23,128 nt of DNA from CAKSST01 sp045535505 (GTDB lineage: Bacteria; Bacillota; Clostridia; Oscillospirales; Acutalibacteraceae). Below are positions 12,399-20,311 of this stretch, piece after piece. Position 1 is the stretch's first letter; every line of letters begins with the position of its first letter. The stretch spans positions 1 to 23,128 of the forward strand of contig JAZSLU010000026.1 of assembly GCA_045535505.1 (NCBI GenBank), read 5' to 3'. The notes under the pieces are model-generated. The model saw only the letters and a list, made by a program, of their open reading frames with translations, searched no databases and was not told the origin of the DNA. Made by a program: the position numbers and the translations under genes.

Positions 12399-14708
12399 TT
12401 ACGCATAGACCTCCTTTTCTGCAATCTTTAAGAATGGTAATAATGCCCTTGCAAGACCCATAGCGTTTGCGCTATCGTCAATACCAACTGTGACATTTAC
12501 ATTTTGTGAACCGCCGTAGCCATAAGCAGATGAACCACCGCCAAAGTCACTAATTGATGTGCTTGAAGTGGTTATGCCATAATCTGTATCAGCGCCCAAG
12601 TCTGCAAAACTATCTTCTATATCACTTGAAACATCTGCAAACTCGTCTTCAAAGCCTATGCCAAATCCCTCTGCCGTCCATTTGCCATATCGCTTAAATC
12701 TTTTTGACGGCGAGCCTATTTCAAGTTTATCTTCGGAAGCACCAAAAAGACTATCCCAAGCGTTACTAAACCATTTTTTAAGCGAAGTCCACCCTTTTTT
12801 AAGACCGCCAAGCAAACCGTCAACAATGTTTTTACCTATACTTCCCCAATCATAATCCATAAAAGTTTTAACTATGGATTTAATTATTCTCGGCAAATAT
12901 AAAAGAAGTTCTGGGATTGCTCCTATAAGTCCCTTTGCCAAACTTAATATAATCTGTGGAGCCGCCAAAATAATTTTATCAAGGTTATTCAAAAGTCCAT
13001 TTACAATACCTATAATCAAATTTGGAATAGCCGCCACTAATTCAGGTATAGCACCAATCAACCCGTCAATTAAAGCAAAGACAATCTCGATTGCGGCTGA
13101 AATTATTGTTGGCAATTCCGCAATTAAAACTGTTACAATAGAAGCAATTATTTTTGGCACGGCTCTTATTAGTTCGGGTATAGCTCCTACTATACCATCA
13201 ATAAGTCCAAGTAATAACTCAATTCCTGCTTCAATTATATTCATCAATGTTTCGGGGTTTGTTAATGTATCAACTATTTGTAATACTACATCAATTATGG
13301 TCGGTATCAATTCGGGCAAGGCTTCTGTTATTCCATTCGCCAAAGAAACAATCAAATCCAAACCGAGTTTGACGATTTGGGGGAGCATACTCAAAATTCC
13401 ATCAGCTAAAACCATAACGGCGTCAAAAGCCGCTGTTATAATTAAATCGCCATTTTCGGAAATACCTTGTATCAAAGCCTCTAAAAGAGAAACTCCAGCT
13501 TTGACAATATCGGGTAAACTCTCCGCAATCATCGTCAATCCTTCGCCAAGCAAAGACCCTAAAGCCTCCATTGCACCGCTCAATCCACCTTCTTTGAACC
13601 CTTCTGTAAGTTCGCTTAATCCCTTTGAGCCAAATTGTACGAAACTACGCAATGTTGGCGTTAGTTTGTCAGAAATCGCAATTTGCGCACCTTCAAGCGC
13701 AGATTTGAATAGTGTAATATCGCCGTTAAGGTTGTCAAGTTGGGTGTTTGCCATCGCTTGTGCTGCACCAGCAGAGTCATCAATAGCGTCACTAACAGCA
13801 TCCCATCTTTCTTCTGTTGTAGCAAGTAGCGCATTGACAGAAGAAAGGTCGGTTTTGTTGAAAATTGAGGTTATAATATTCTGCTTTTCTTGGTCGGTCA
13901 TTCCATCCATAGCGGCGTTCATATCCAAGAAAATATCTTCAAGATTTCTCAAAGAGCCATCTGCATCATATGTTTGCAAATTCAACCGTTCAAATGCGGC
14001 AGCAGCAGCATCCGTTGTCGGCTGCATTGCAAGCAGAATGTTACGCAAGTGTGTGCCACCTTCTGCACCCTTTATGCCGTTATCAGCCAAAAGACCAAGC
14101 ACTTGTGTAAGTTCAGTTGTTCCGCCTTTTAGGTTTTTAGCCGTGCCACCAACAGTCAATATTGCTTCGCCCATCTGCTGAACGCTTGTGTTTGTCTTTG
14201 AACTTGCCTTTGCCATCTTGTCTACCATTGCAGATGTTTCTTCCAAAGACAGACCCAAAGCAGACTGTGCATCCGTAACCATATCGGACGCATAAGCCAA
14301 CTCGATTCCGCCAGCAGCAGCAAGGTTAAGAACATTCGGCAACATATTCATTGATGTTTCCGCATCATAACCAGCCAAAGCCATATAATTCAATGCGTCT
14401 GCTGCTTGTGTTGCAGAAAAAGCAGTTGTGCTACCCATTTCCTGTGCAAAATCACGCAATTCTACAATCTCATCTGTTGTTTTTCCCATTGTAGCTGCAA
14501 CCTGTGACATTGCGCTGTCAAAGTCCATTCCAGCTTTTACTGAAGAACCACCAAAAGCAACAACCGCTGTACTTGCTGCCGCAACTGCCGTCGCACCAAC
14601 TTTAGCAGCCGTTTTCAATCCGCTTCCAAGTTTGCTTGAAAGGCTTTTTAACTTTCCGCTTGCTTGGTCGTCAACACCAATTTTTACGAATAATTCAAAT
14701 AAATTCAT
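12399..14708 (-). CDS. Tail tape measure protein
   Basis: This 769-residue protein sets tail length and helps DNA ejection. After a helical Ala/Lys start, residues about 55-330 match the phage tape-measure core: MDFDSAMSQVAATMGKTTDE, FAQEMGSTTAFSATQAADAL, YMALAGYD and ADNGIKGAEGGTHLRN. The middle (about 370-640) is a run of hydrophobic helical repeats, each around GLIGAIPEL or DGIVGAIPEL. The C-terminus has SPSKRFKRYGKW and a final helical piece. The sequence is rich in Ala and Leu, as expected for a long coiled helix. ATG 14708 is favoured over GTG 14720 because AGGTGA precedes it. At roughly 0.15 nm per residue this implies a tail near 115 nm, an inference. A programmed frameshift gene lies just upstream. 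Confidence 0.95.
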   Translation of the reverse strand: MNLFELFVKIGVDDQASGKLKSLSSKLGSGLKTAAKVGATAVAAASTAVVAFGGSSVKAGMDFDSAMSQVAATMGKTTDEIVELRDFAQEMGSTTAFSATQAADALNYMALAGYDAETSMNMLPNVLNLAAAGGIELAYASDMVTDAQSALGLSLEETSAMVDKMAKASSKTNTSVQQMGEAILTVGGTAKNLKGGTTELTQVLGLLADNGIKGAEGGTHLRNILLAMQPTTDAAAAAFERLNLQTYDADGSLRNLEDIFLDMNAAMDGMTDQEKQNIITSIFNKTDLSSVNALLATTEERWDAVSDAIDDSAGAAQAMANTQLDNLNGDITLFKSALEGAQIAISDKLTPTLRSFVQFGSKGLSELTEGFKEGGLSGAMEALGSLLGEGLTMIAESLPDIVKAGVSLLEALIQGISENGDLIITAAFDAVMVLADGILSMLPQIVKLGLDLIVSLANGITEALPELIPTIIDVVLQIVDTLTNPETLMNIIEAGIELLLGLIDGIVGAIPELIRAVPKIIASIVTVLIAELPTIISAAIEIVFALIDGLIGAIPELVAAIPNLIIGIVNGLLNNLDKIILAAPQIILSLAKGLIGAIPELLLYLPRIIKSIVKTFMDYDWGSIGKNIVDGLLGGLKKGWTSLKKWFSNAWDSLFGASEDKLEIGSPSKRFKRYGKWTAEGFGIGFEDEFADVSSDIEDSFADLGADTDYGITTSSTSISDFGGGSSAYGYGGSQNVNVTVGIDDSANAMGLARALLPFLKIAEKEVYA

Positions 14709-14733
14709 CTTATAAATCACCTACTTTATGAAT

Positions 14734-15347
14734 TTATTTCATTTTATCAATTTTATTTTTTATTCCGTTTATAATGTCATCTGCCGTGCGAGTTTCTTGT
14801 GGTTTTGGGTTTAATATATCAACTAATTTTGCACTTATAAAAGACCCCTCGCACAGTTTAGCCGTGTTTTCAGTAATTATCCGCAAACATTCGGCATAAT
14901 ACATTTTTACTGCCTTTTCTTCCTGTTCCTTTTTAAAAAGGGCTATGCAAGTGTCCTTGACATAACCCCATCCAAAAAGTTTTATTTTATTTATTTCAAT
15001 AGAGGCGAGATACTCTTTGAAAGTGTCAGCAGGGAGGGCAGAACAGATGTAAAAAAATCAATAGCCACCTCATTTGAAAAGAAAGTCGCCATAGTTTTAA
15101 ATGTATTTGGCGCTTTTTCGTTTTCTTCCAATACCCAAAGCTTAGACAATAATTCGCCTGTTTCTTTTGGATATTTCACCATAACATTTTCAAGAATTTT
15201 CTTTAACACCATTTTTCTATCCTTCGGTGCTTCCTCTTCCTTTATATCGATGTCTTTCACTTTATCGATAAAGGGTTTGAACTCATCAACTAACTTGTAA
15301 GCCATAGGCAAACAAACTTCATCTTCACAATCAAAAAGAAATCTCAT
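14734..15347 (-). CDS. Tail assembly chaperone gpGT (programmed -1 frameshift product)
   Basis: A 204-residue fusion is predicted if ribosomes slip -1 on the T7 run at 15057-15051. The first 99 residues are gpG, ending D97-F98-F99; the -1 frame then reads YICSALPADTFKEYLASIEI and runs open for 105 codons to TAA at 14734-14736. The second frame has no start codon with a ribosome site and is protein-like (LFGWGYVKDTCIALF, TRTADDIINGIKNK). Position before the tape measure and the G/GT plan match lambda-type tail chaperones. gpGT probably recruits tail tube protein to the tape measure. No downstream pseudoknot was seen, but a Shine-Dalgarno-like GAGGTGG precedes the slip site. Confidence 0.85.
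14991..15347 (-). CDS. Tail assembly chaperone gpG
   Basis: This 118-residue zero-frame product begins MRFLFDCEDEVCLPMAYKLV and is mainly helical with a charged central region (KDIDIKEEEAPKDRK). It ends shortly after the slippery site with SVLPSLLTLSKSISPLLK. Gene order (major tail protein, this gene, tape measure) and the overlapping -1 frame match the gpG part of the G/GT pair. It would coat the tape measure during tail assembly. AGGAGGATATT precedes ATG 15347. Confidence 0.85.
   Translation of the reverse strand: MRFLFDCEDEVCLPMAYKLVDEFKPFIDKVKDIDIKEEEAPKDRKMVLKKILENVMVKYPKETGELLSKLWVLEENEKAPNTFKTMATFFSNEVAIDFFTSVLPSLLTLSKSISPLLK
15051..15071 (-). promoter_or_regulatory. -1 frameshift slippery site with upstream SD-like element
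   Basis: On the minus strand the zero frame reads GAT TTT TTT ACA, giving the heptamer T TTT TTT at 15057-15051. GAGGTGG (15071-15065) lies seven bases before it, similar in placement to the anti-Shine-Dalgarno stimulator of dnaX-type frameshifts. This is the point where gpG ribosomes can enter the gpT frame. Confidence 0.85.
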
Positions 15348-15370
15348 AATATCCTCCTATTTAATTTTAA

Positions 15371-15937
15371 TTATTCTTCTATTTCTGTGCCTTCAGCAAC
15401 ATAAAATTCCATTGGTACGGTGTCAATATCATTAATAGAAGCAAAGCCTTTAAGAGATACTGCAACTTGACCTTTGCCGTTTTTGGTAGTCTGCAAAGAG
15501 AAACCACCTGTTGAAAGTGCGTTTCTTAAACATACTGCACACATACCGCCGTCGGAACGGTCACCAACCCACCAAATATCAGCAAAATCATCTTGTTTAA
15601 GAGTTTTGCGAGGAATAATTGCTGTTCCGTTAATATCAGCCGCACCCAAAGACATTTTAATTACTTCGGGGGTAACATTTAAAGCGGTAAAGCCAAGAGT
15701 ACATTCCCAACCATCAAGATGTGTAAGTTCCTTTGTGTTTGTGGGAACATTGTCAATATCTTCGCCCCAATCACTATAAGTAGGAACGCAAGCGGGATTG
15801 ATACCGCCTGTGGTAGCACAAATAATGTCATCTTCTACAAGTTCGGGTGCTTCGGGGTCAAAATTCTTTAAAAGCACACCAGCATCGGTTTGTAGTTCGT
15901 TAAAGGTATTTTCTGCAACCTGTGAAAATTTACCCAT
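15371..15937 (-). CDS. Major tail (tube) protein
   Basis: This 188-residue protein (MGKFSQVAENTFNELQTDAG) has the composition and position of a siphophage tail tube subunit: beta-rich with KELTHLDGWECTLGFTALNV, DIWWVGDRSDGGMCAVCLRN and SLQTTKNGKGQVAVSLKGF. It lies between the tail terminator and the gpG/GT chaperones, exactly where the major tail protein is encoded. The TGG-x-x-x-x-x-VPTYSDWG part near residue 45-60 is a common phage-tail feature. AAGGAAG precedes the ATG. It should be among the most abundant virion proteins. Confidence 0.85.
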   Translation of the reverse strand: MGKFSQVAENTFNELQTDAGVLLKNFDPEAPELVEDDIICATTGGINPACVPTYSDWGEDIDNVPTNTKELTHLDGWECTLGFTALNVTPEVIKMSLGAADINGTAIIPRKTLKQDDFADIWWVGDRSDGGMCAVCLRNALSTGGFSLQTTKNGKGQVAVSLKGFASINDIDTVPMEFYVAEGTEIEE

Positions 15938-15951
15938 AATATCTTCCTTTC

Positions 15952-16320
15952 TTAATCAGCAGTAAAAAACTCTGCCGTTATATTCAAATATTTTCGTTTT
16001 ATAAGATTGTCACTTTCGTCACCCATATTTTGAGCGAACGGAGTGCCACGCTTTAGCCATATTCTGCCATTATCACACTTCAAAATCTTACCGCCACGCC
16101 CTATTGTTTGGCTTATCAATTCGGCTTTTGCATTTGCTTCCACCCAAGACGAGCCACGATACCAAATAGAAGCCGCCATTTGTACATCGTTGTCAAGGCT
16201 ATCTGTGACTAATTGATATGTGATATAAGGAAATTTGGCATCTTCGGGTACTGAATTTTCCTCATAAGTAGGAATATCAAAACTATTCCAAAAGTTATAA
16301 ATAGCCGCCGCCTTTGTCAT
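15952..16320 (-). CDS. Tail terminator / minor tail protein
   Basis: This 122-residue protein (MTKAAAIYNFWNSFDIPTYE) has the short alpha/beta look of tail terminator proteins that cap the tail tube and bind the head: FPYITYQLVTD, SIWYRGSSWVEANAKAELIS and NLIKRKYLNITAEFF. Its place, last of the head-tail joining genes and just before the major tail protein, supports this. The ATG overlaps the preceding stop as ATGA. The family name is not certain from sequence alone. Confidence 0.7.
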   Translation of the reverse strand: MTKAAAIYNFWNSFDIPTYEENSVPEDAKFPYITYQLVTDSLDNDVQMAASIWYRGSSWVEANAKAELISQTIGRGGKILKCDNGRIWLKRGTPFAQNMGDESDNLIKRKYLNITAEFFTAD

Positions 16321-16664
16321 TCAAGCACCCACTCCTCTGCTGTGACTTGCAAGACTTGAAAACTTGCGGATTTTGGTGTCATTTTGTCGTCACCGTCACT
16401 TGTTATACGGAATATTTTTCCGTCGCTCAATCGCTTTATAACATCGTGATATGATAACTTTGCACCTTTGTTTGTGGTTATAGTGTATCGGCTTGTTACA
16501 CCTTGCTTTTCACCAATACGGCTTTCCATTGATGTATCAAATGTAATAGCCGCTTGAAAAATAACGCTTTCAATCCAATCAGTAATAAATCCACCCTCAC
16601 CATCGGGTTGTCGGCGTTTATCCATCAGGACAACATCGGTCATTGCTTCGCTAACCAAACTCAT
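16317..16664 (-). CDS. Head-tail joining (stopper-like) protein
   Basis: This 115-residue protein reads VVLMDKRRQPDGEGGFITDW, then SYHDVIKRLSDGKIFRITSD, with beta strands ending VTAEEWVLE. It follows the pattern of SPP1 gp16/HK97 gp9-like stopper or joining proteins (a K-x-x-x-D-G-x-G-G motif and a closing V-x-x-x-E-W segment). It probably seals the connector before tail attachment. It overlaps both neighbours by four bases (ATGA). Confidence 0.7.
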   Translation of the reverse strand: MSLVSEAMTDVVLMDKRRQPDGEGGFITDWIESVIFQAAITFDTSMESRIGEKQGVTSRYTITTNKGAKLSYHDVIKRLSDGKIFRITSDGDDKMTPKSASFQVLQVTAEEWVLE

Positions 16665-17083
16665 AAAACGCTTATCCTCCTATATTGGTTTAAGCGACTT
16701 GCAAAAACCTTTTTCCAACCAATAGGCGCACCGTTGCTGTCGGTTGCCTTTGAGTAAGAATAGCCACCAAAACTTTCGCTTGTATATGGTGATGGCTTCC
16801 CTGCATCGCTTTCGTTAAATGCCTTTATTTCTGCGGCAAGGTCTATGAACGCAGGAGGCAACGCCATAGACCAAACCGCACCGCAAAAAACTTCGTTGGT
16901 AAGTTCTAAATCTGCGGTATTCTTATACACTCCGTCATTAAAGACAGAACCAACGATACGGAAATATTGATTTTCTTGTATAAAGTCAAGCGGCGTTATC
17001 TTGCCGCCGACGATTTCAAAAGTGCCATTGTGAATATCTTTCACAAAATAATTGCGGATTTCCGCACAAATCTCGTTCAGCAT
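16661..17083 (-). CDS. Head-tail connector/adaptor protein
   Basis: This 140-residue protein starts MLNEICAEIRNYFVKDIHNG and ends with WKKVFASRLNQYRRISVL. Helices at both ends and the central GYSYSKATDSNGAPIGWKKV pattern are typical of connector (gp6/gp15-like) proteins, which bind beneath the portal in SPP1-type phages. The ribosome site GGCGGCG is weaker than that of its neighbours. Placed after capsid and HeH-like ORF, and overlapping the joining gene by four bases. Confidence 0.72.
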   Translation of the reverse strand: MLNEICAEIRNYFVKDIHNGTFEIVGGKITPLDFIQENQYFRIVGSVFNDGVYKNTADLELTNEVFCGAVWSMALPPAFIDLAAEIKAFNESDAGKPSPYTSESFGGYSYSKATDSNGAPIGWKKVFASRLNQYRRISVL

Positions 17084-17101
17084 AAATTACGCCGCCTTTT
17101 C

Positions 17102-17209
17102 TTAAAGATTATTTAATATTGTTTCGTAAATTTCAGCCTTTAACATCGAACTGTCAACACCATCAATGCCGTTTTCTTCCGCAAATGCCAATAATTCAGC
17201 TTTTGTCAT
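17102..17209 (-). CDS. HeH/LEM-like 35-residue ORF, start uncertain
   Basis: From ATG 17209 the product is MTKAELLAFAEENGIDGVDS and continues to SSMLKAEIYETILNNL, a near-complete HeH/LEM domain (helix, extended turn, helix with MxKAE at both helices). Such domains bind DNA or partner proteins and often sit in phage head genes. The frame is open upstream for some 75 bases in the capsid -1 frame (ITPLSIEPTDDVDL), but no good ribosome site precedes the ATG. So it may be translated from a non-ATG start, by coupling to the capsid stop, or by -1 frameshift as a C-terminal capsid extension. Confidence 0.55.
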   Translation of the reverse strand: MTKAELLAFAEENGIDGVDSSMLKAEIYETILNNL

Positions 17210-17253
17210 TGAAGATAAATCAACATCATCGGTCGGCTCTATTGACAGTGGGG

Positions 17254-18213
17254 TTATTCCCCCGTTTCTTCTCCGCCAGCACCTTCATCGCCAGCATCAT
17301 CATCGCCAGCATCGCCAAAAGTTACCTTTGCAATACCGTCAAGATATTCAGCCCAAAGAGCCATACCCATAAGAGCGTAACTTTCACCAACAGCAGTTGA
17401 ATAGTTGCCCTGTGCGTGGAATCCTACAAGATTGGTTTCGCCCTGTGTGGTGTAAGTAAGACCGAGCTTTGCAAACTCGCTGTCGGAGGGGTCAATATAG
17501 TAGAGGTCGATATTCTCAACAGGTGTTGCAATTACAGTACCTCTTGCAATCTGTGTTTCAGGAAGCAAGAAAAGGGTTGAATAACCAAGAAAATCCTTAA
17601 TATAAGTAAGCCCGAACTGTGTCTGTACTGTAATATCAGCAGAACCAAGGTAGTCATAAGCATCAAGGATGTTTGCAAAGCCTACAACAGCAGTAACATC
17701 TTTCTGAATTGTTGCGAACTTATTGAGAACCTCGCCCTGTGCCTTTGCAAGCGCACCCTGCCAAGTTGTAGCTTCACCCTCAAGCGTACCAGTGTTAAGG
17801 AATGTATAAAACTGTGTCAGGACTACATTCTGGAGCTTTGTAAGGAACGCATCGTCAGACTTCTCAACTGCAATAGTAGCACCGTACTTGTTCACATCTT
17901 CAATCGGCACAGCCTTTGCATACTTTTGAATATCAAGGTCGCCCTTTGCAACTGCGGTAATAGTAGCCTTGCTATAAGGGATAACGTGTCCTGCTTCAAC
18001 ATTGCCATCCTCAAGGGTAACATCTGCGCTATAAGATACAAGCGAAGTGCCAGGAGCTTTGCGAATAGGACGCATAATGCCTAAAATATTGCGAAGTGCT
18101 TCCCAATTATCATTAAAACGGGTTACAAAATCATCTTCTCTTGCTCTAATATCGTTGTAAACATTAGGAAGATTATCGCGTGGGTTTTCAAAAGTTTCTA
18201 CATAAGTAGCCAT
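17254..18213 (-). CDS. Major capsid protein (HK97 fold)
   Basis: This 319-residue protein begins MATYVETFENPRDNLPNVYN and shows HK97-type capsid features: an N-terminal arm, then SYSADVTLEDGNVEAGHVIP, a long spine helix (FLTKLQNVVLTQFYTFLNTG), and a C-terminal ETQIARGTVIATPVENIDLY segment followed by GYSTLFLL/GFHAQGNYSTAVGESY. The final 20 residues are Asp/Gly/Glu-rich (GDAGDDDAGDEG), an unusual acidic tail that may extend from the shell. No delta-domain or protease is present, consistent with the separate scaffold gene. AAAGGAAA precedes the ATG. A HeH-like ORF follows in the -1 frame. Confidence 0.85.
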   Translation of the reverse strand: MATYVETFENPRDNLPNVYNDIRAREDDFVTRFNDNWEALRNILGIMRPIRKAPGTSLVSYSADVTLEDGNVEAGHVIPYSKATITAVAKGDLDIQKYAKAVPIEDVNKYGATIAVEKSDDAFLTKLQNVVLTQFYTFLNTGTLEGEATTWQGALAKAQGEVLNKFATIQKDVTAVVGFANILDAYDYLGSADITVQTQFGLTYIKDFLGYSTLFLLPETQIARGTVIATPVENIDLYYIDPSDSEFAKLGLTYTTQGETNLVGFHAQGNYSTAVGESYALMGMALWAEYLDGIAKVTFGDAGDDDAGDEGAGGEETGE

Positions 18214-18228
18214 TTAATCAATTTCCTT

Positions 18229-18855
18229 TCAATTGTTGTTATTGATTTCGATTAAGGCTTTTTGTCTTTCCTCAGTTGACATAATATATCTACCCTTGTC
18301 ATCTTTCTTATAAACATCAGCCTTAGTCAACTTAGAACCGCCGCCTGTATTTGTAGGCGGTGTTGCAGTATTCGCACCCTTTGTTGTAGTGGTTTCAATA
18401 AAATCAGCCCACTCACTTTTAACAGTTTCGGTGTGCTTATCCGCATCTTTAATTTTACCGTCTTTGTCGAGTTCAAGACCGTCAATATCGGAAACTTTGA
18501 TAATAGCGTTTAATCGCTTTTCACTCACGCCAGCCGACTTCAACAATTCACGAAAAGCGTTCTCTTTTTCGGTGCGTGTGTTTTTAGCGGTAATATCAGC
18601 CTTGTAATCGTCATATTCCTTTTTGAGTTTGTCATAATCCTCTTTTGCGACGGTTTCACCCTCGCCGTTCTTTGCGAGTTTTTCTTTGGCTTTTGTTAGT
18701 TCCTTTTCAACATTAGCCAACTTTTCCGCATCTTTTTTGAAGTTATCTCTTTCCTCTTTCAAGCCGTCAACAACTTCAATGTGTGCGTTAATAATTTCGT
18801 CTACCTTATCCGCTTCAATTCCCATAGCGGATAAAAATTTCCTTGTGAATGCCAT
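18229..18855 (-). CDS. Scaffold protein, GP20 family-like
   Basis: This 208-residue protein (MAFTRKFLSAMGIEADKVDE) resembles phage minor structural GP20 scaffolds. The N-terminus is FTRKFLSAMGIE-x-x-K-V-D-E-I-I-N-A-H, followed by a long charged coiled coil (about residues 30-95) with LKKEYDDYKADI. A central ELLKSAGVSEKRLNAIIK motif follows, then a Thr/Pro/Gly linker and a helical C-terminus (STEERQKALIEINNNN). It directs capsid assembly and then leaves. It is the first gene after a consensus promoter and precedes the major capsid gene by 15 bases. Confidence 0.88.
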   Translation of the reverse strand: MAFTRKFLSAMGIEADKVDEIINAHIEVVDGLKEERDNFKKDAEKLANVEKELTKAKEKLAKNGEGETVAKEDYDKLKKEYDDYKADITAKNTRTEKENAFRELLKSAGVSEKRLNAIIKVSDIDGLELDKDGKIKDADKHTETVKSEWADFIETTTTKGANTATPPTNTGGGSKLTKADVYKKDDKGRYIMSTEERQKALIEINNNN

Positions 18856-18912
18856 ATTATAATCTCCTATTCTTCGGCGGTATTACTTCACCGTTTGATT
18901 ATTCTACCATAT

Positions 18913-18941
18913 ATTGTAGCACATTGTTTTTAATTTGTCAA
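18913..18941 (-). promoter_or_regulatory. Consensus promoter for scaffold and capsid
   Basis: Minus strand TTGACA (18941-18936), 17-base spacer, TACAAT (18918-18913) with TGC before the -10. The -10 lies 58 bases before the scaffold start. The -35 is placed 12 bases after the stop of the gp10-like gene. This is a perfect host-type promoter inside a late operon, allowing extra production of scaffold and capsid. Confidence 0.88.
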
Positions 18942-18952
18942 ATATGCTAAAA

Positions 18953-19360
18953 TCAAGCGTTTTTCATACTATCTTCAAGCAATCTTTTATACTCTGCCGT
19001 GTGTTCCGTTGCGGCTCGTTGTAAGAAATGTAAACCTTGTTTCCCTCTTGCACCAAGTTCAATATTTGGGGCATATTTAACATTAGTACCAATATAAACC
19101 GCCCTTTCTTTTTCTTCGGGCGCTTGACCTTGATATGTTCCACTTTTACTGCCATCATCGGATTCGTATGCTTGTATATGTGCAGATTTACCACTCACGG
19201 CATAAGTAATACTATTTCTCAATAAGCCTGTATCAACTGCTGTTTCATTTTTCTTTGCGTGTCCTTCCGCCGCTAAACCAACCGCTTCAAGCCCTCGTTC
19301 AATGGCATTTCCCATAGCAGATAAAACTTCTTTTGTGTTGTCTTTGGTTGTGTAACTCAT
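18953..19360 (-). CDS. HK97 gp10-like protein
   Basis: This 135-residue protein fits the gp10 family of head-tail proteins: a helical N-terminus (AMGNAIERGLEAVGLAAEGH), the AVDTGLLRNSITYAVSG motif, then AVYIGTNVKYAPNIELGARG and a final HFLQRAATEHTAEY helix. DTGLLRNS and Y-x-G-x-N-V-x-Y-A-P-x-x-E-x-G are the diagnostic parts. In most siphophages this gene lies between stopper and tail terminator; here it precedes the scaffold. The ATG overlaps the MuF stop by four bases. Confidence 0.88.
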   Translation of the reverse strand: MSYTTKDNTKEVLSAMGNAIERGLEAVGLAAEGHAKKNETAVDTGLLRNSITYAVSGKSAHIQAYESDDGSKSGTYQGQAPEEKERAVYIGTNVKYAPNIELGARGKQGLHFLQRAATEHTAEYKRLLEDSMKNA

Positions 19361-20304
19361 TTTTTCACCTTTTTAAACCCTTTAACCACACTTGCCATAC
19401 TGCAACGGCAGTTATAAACATTAGCTCCGTCAGCCGATGGGTCACCAGGATACATTATTTCACCCATACCATTCACAAAAGGTTTATCAATGTCAACCAC
19501 AAGACTTTCAAAACTATGTGGTAAATGCCAATCTCTTGTTCTTCCTGGTTGGTTGCTTGATAACCACTCTTTTTGTAAAATAATACCGTCAGCCTCTGCC
19601 CTTTTAAAACTGTCAAGCCTGCCTTTATTTTCTGCACCTGTAACAATGGTACGAGCGGAACGAATGGCGGCATCTTTGTTTCGCTTTAACAAAGCACCCA
19701 TTTCTTTATCTGTTAAGCCTTCGGTTTTTGACGTTTTCATAATCTCACCAAAAATACGCTTTGACATATCGGGTATGCTTTCGCCTTGTATAATTCCTTG
19801 TAATACTTCGCTATTTATGGCTTTCATATTCCACGGAATATCTTTGGCGGGGTCTAACTCACGAAACGGCAAAAGGCTTTTATCGGCAGTTGCCAATTCT
19901 CGCACAGTATCAGCATCAACAAGCGTAAACGAATAACCACCAACACCGTCAACCGCTTTTTCAAGGGCATTATAATTCAATGCGTATATTTCGGGCAATT
20001 CGCCGTTGATATATGCCGTTGCGGTTTGGTTTACATTCAACAACTGTTTGGCAACATCTTCTTTCATAGCCGTAAAGCGTTTTCCATACATAATTTTATT
20101 CTGTCGCCAAGTCTTATATTCTTCATCAGTCAATTTGCCTTGATTAACAAGTTTTCGCTTTTCTTCATCGGCTTTTTTGAACTTGTCAAAGTATTCATCA
20201 GCCTTTTTCTGTATATCCTTTTGAGCCTCGGAATAAATGGCAGACAACCGCTTTTCCATTTGTTCCAACTTCTTATCGGTCAAAATGTGCATTTTATCTG
20301 CCAT
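19357..20304 (-). CDS. MuF-like minor head protein
   Basis: This 315-residue protein has the classic plan: a helical N-terminal half (KLEQMEKRLSAIYSEAQKDI), then a C-terminal MuF domain (about residues 170-312) with ALLKRNKDAAIRSARTIVTG and the closing RDWHLPHSFESLVVDIDKPF and NVYNCRCSMASV. The YNCRC motif near residue 300 is diagnostic. MuF proteins enter the head beside the portal and often assist DNA packaging or ejection. AGGAGTGA precedes the ATG, seven bases after the portal stop. No fused toxin domain was seen. Confidence 0.9.
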   Translation of the reverse strand: MADKMHILTDKKLEQMEKRLSAIYSEAQKDIQKKADEYFDKFKKADEEKRKLVNQGKLTDEEYKTWRQNKIMYGKRFTAMKEDVAKQLLNVNQTATAYINGELPEIYALNYNALEKAVDGVGGYSFTLVDADTVRELATADKSLLPFRELDPAKDIPWNMKAINSEVLQGIIQGESIPDMSKRIFGEIMKTSKTEGLTDKEMGALLKRNKDAAIRSARTIVTGAENKGRLDSFKRAEADGIILQKEWLSSNQPGRTRDWHLPHSFESLVVDIDKPFVNGMGEIMYPGDPSADGANVYNCRCSMASVVKGFKKVKK

Positions 20305-20311
20305 TGTTTAT

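Noticed and set aside
12874..14181. 435-codon rightward ORF antisense to the tape measure
   Set aside because: Its Ile/Ser/Ala-rich sequence mirrors the Ala/Leu-rich repeats of the real gene, it lacks a ribosome site, and the sense frame is a clear tape measure protein.
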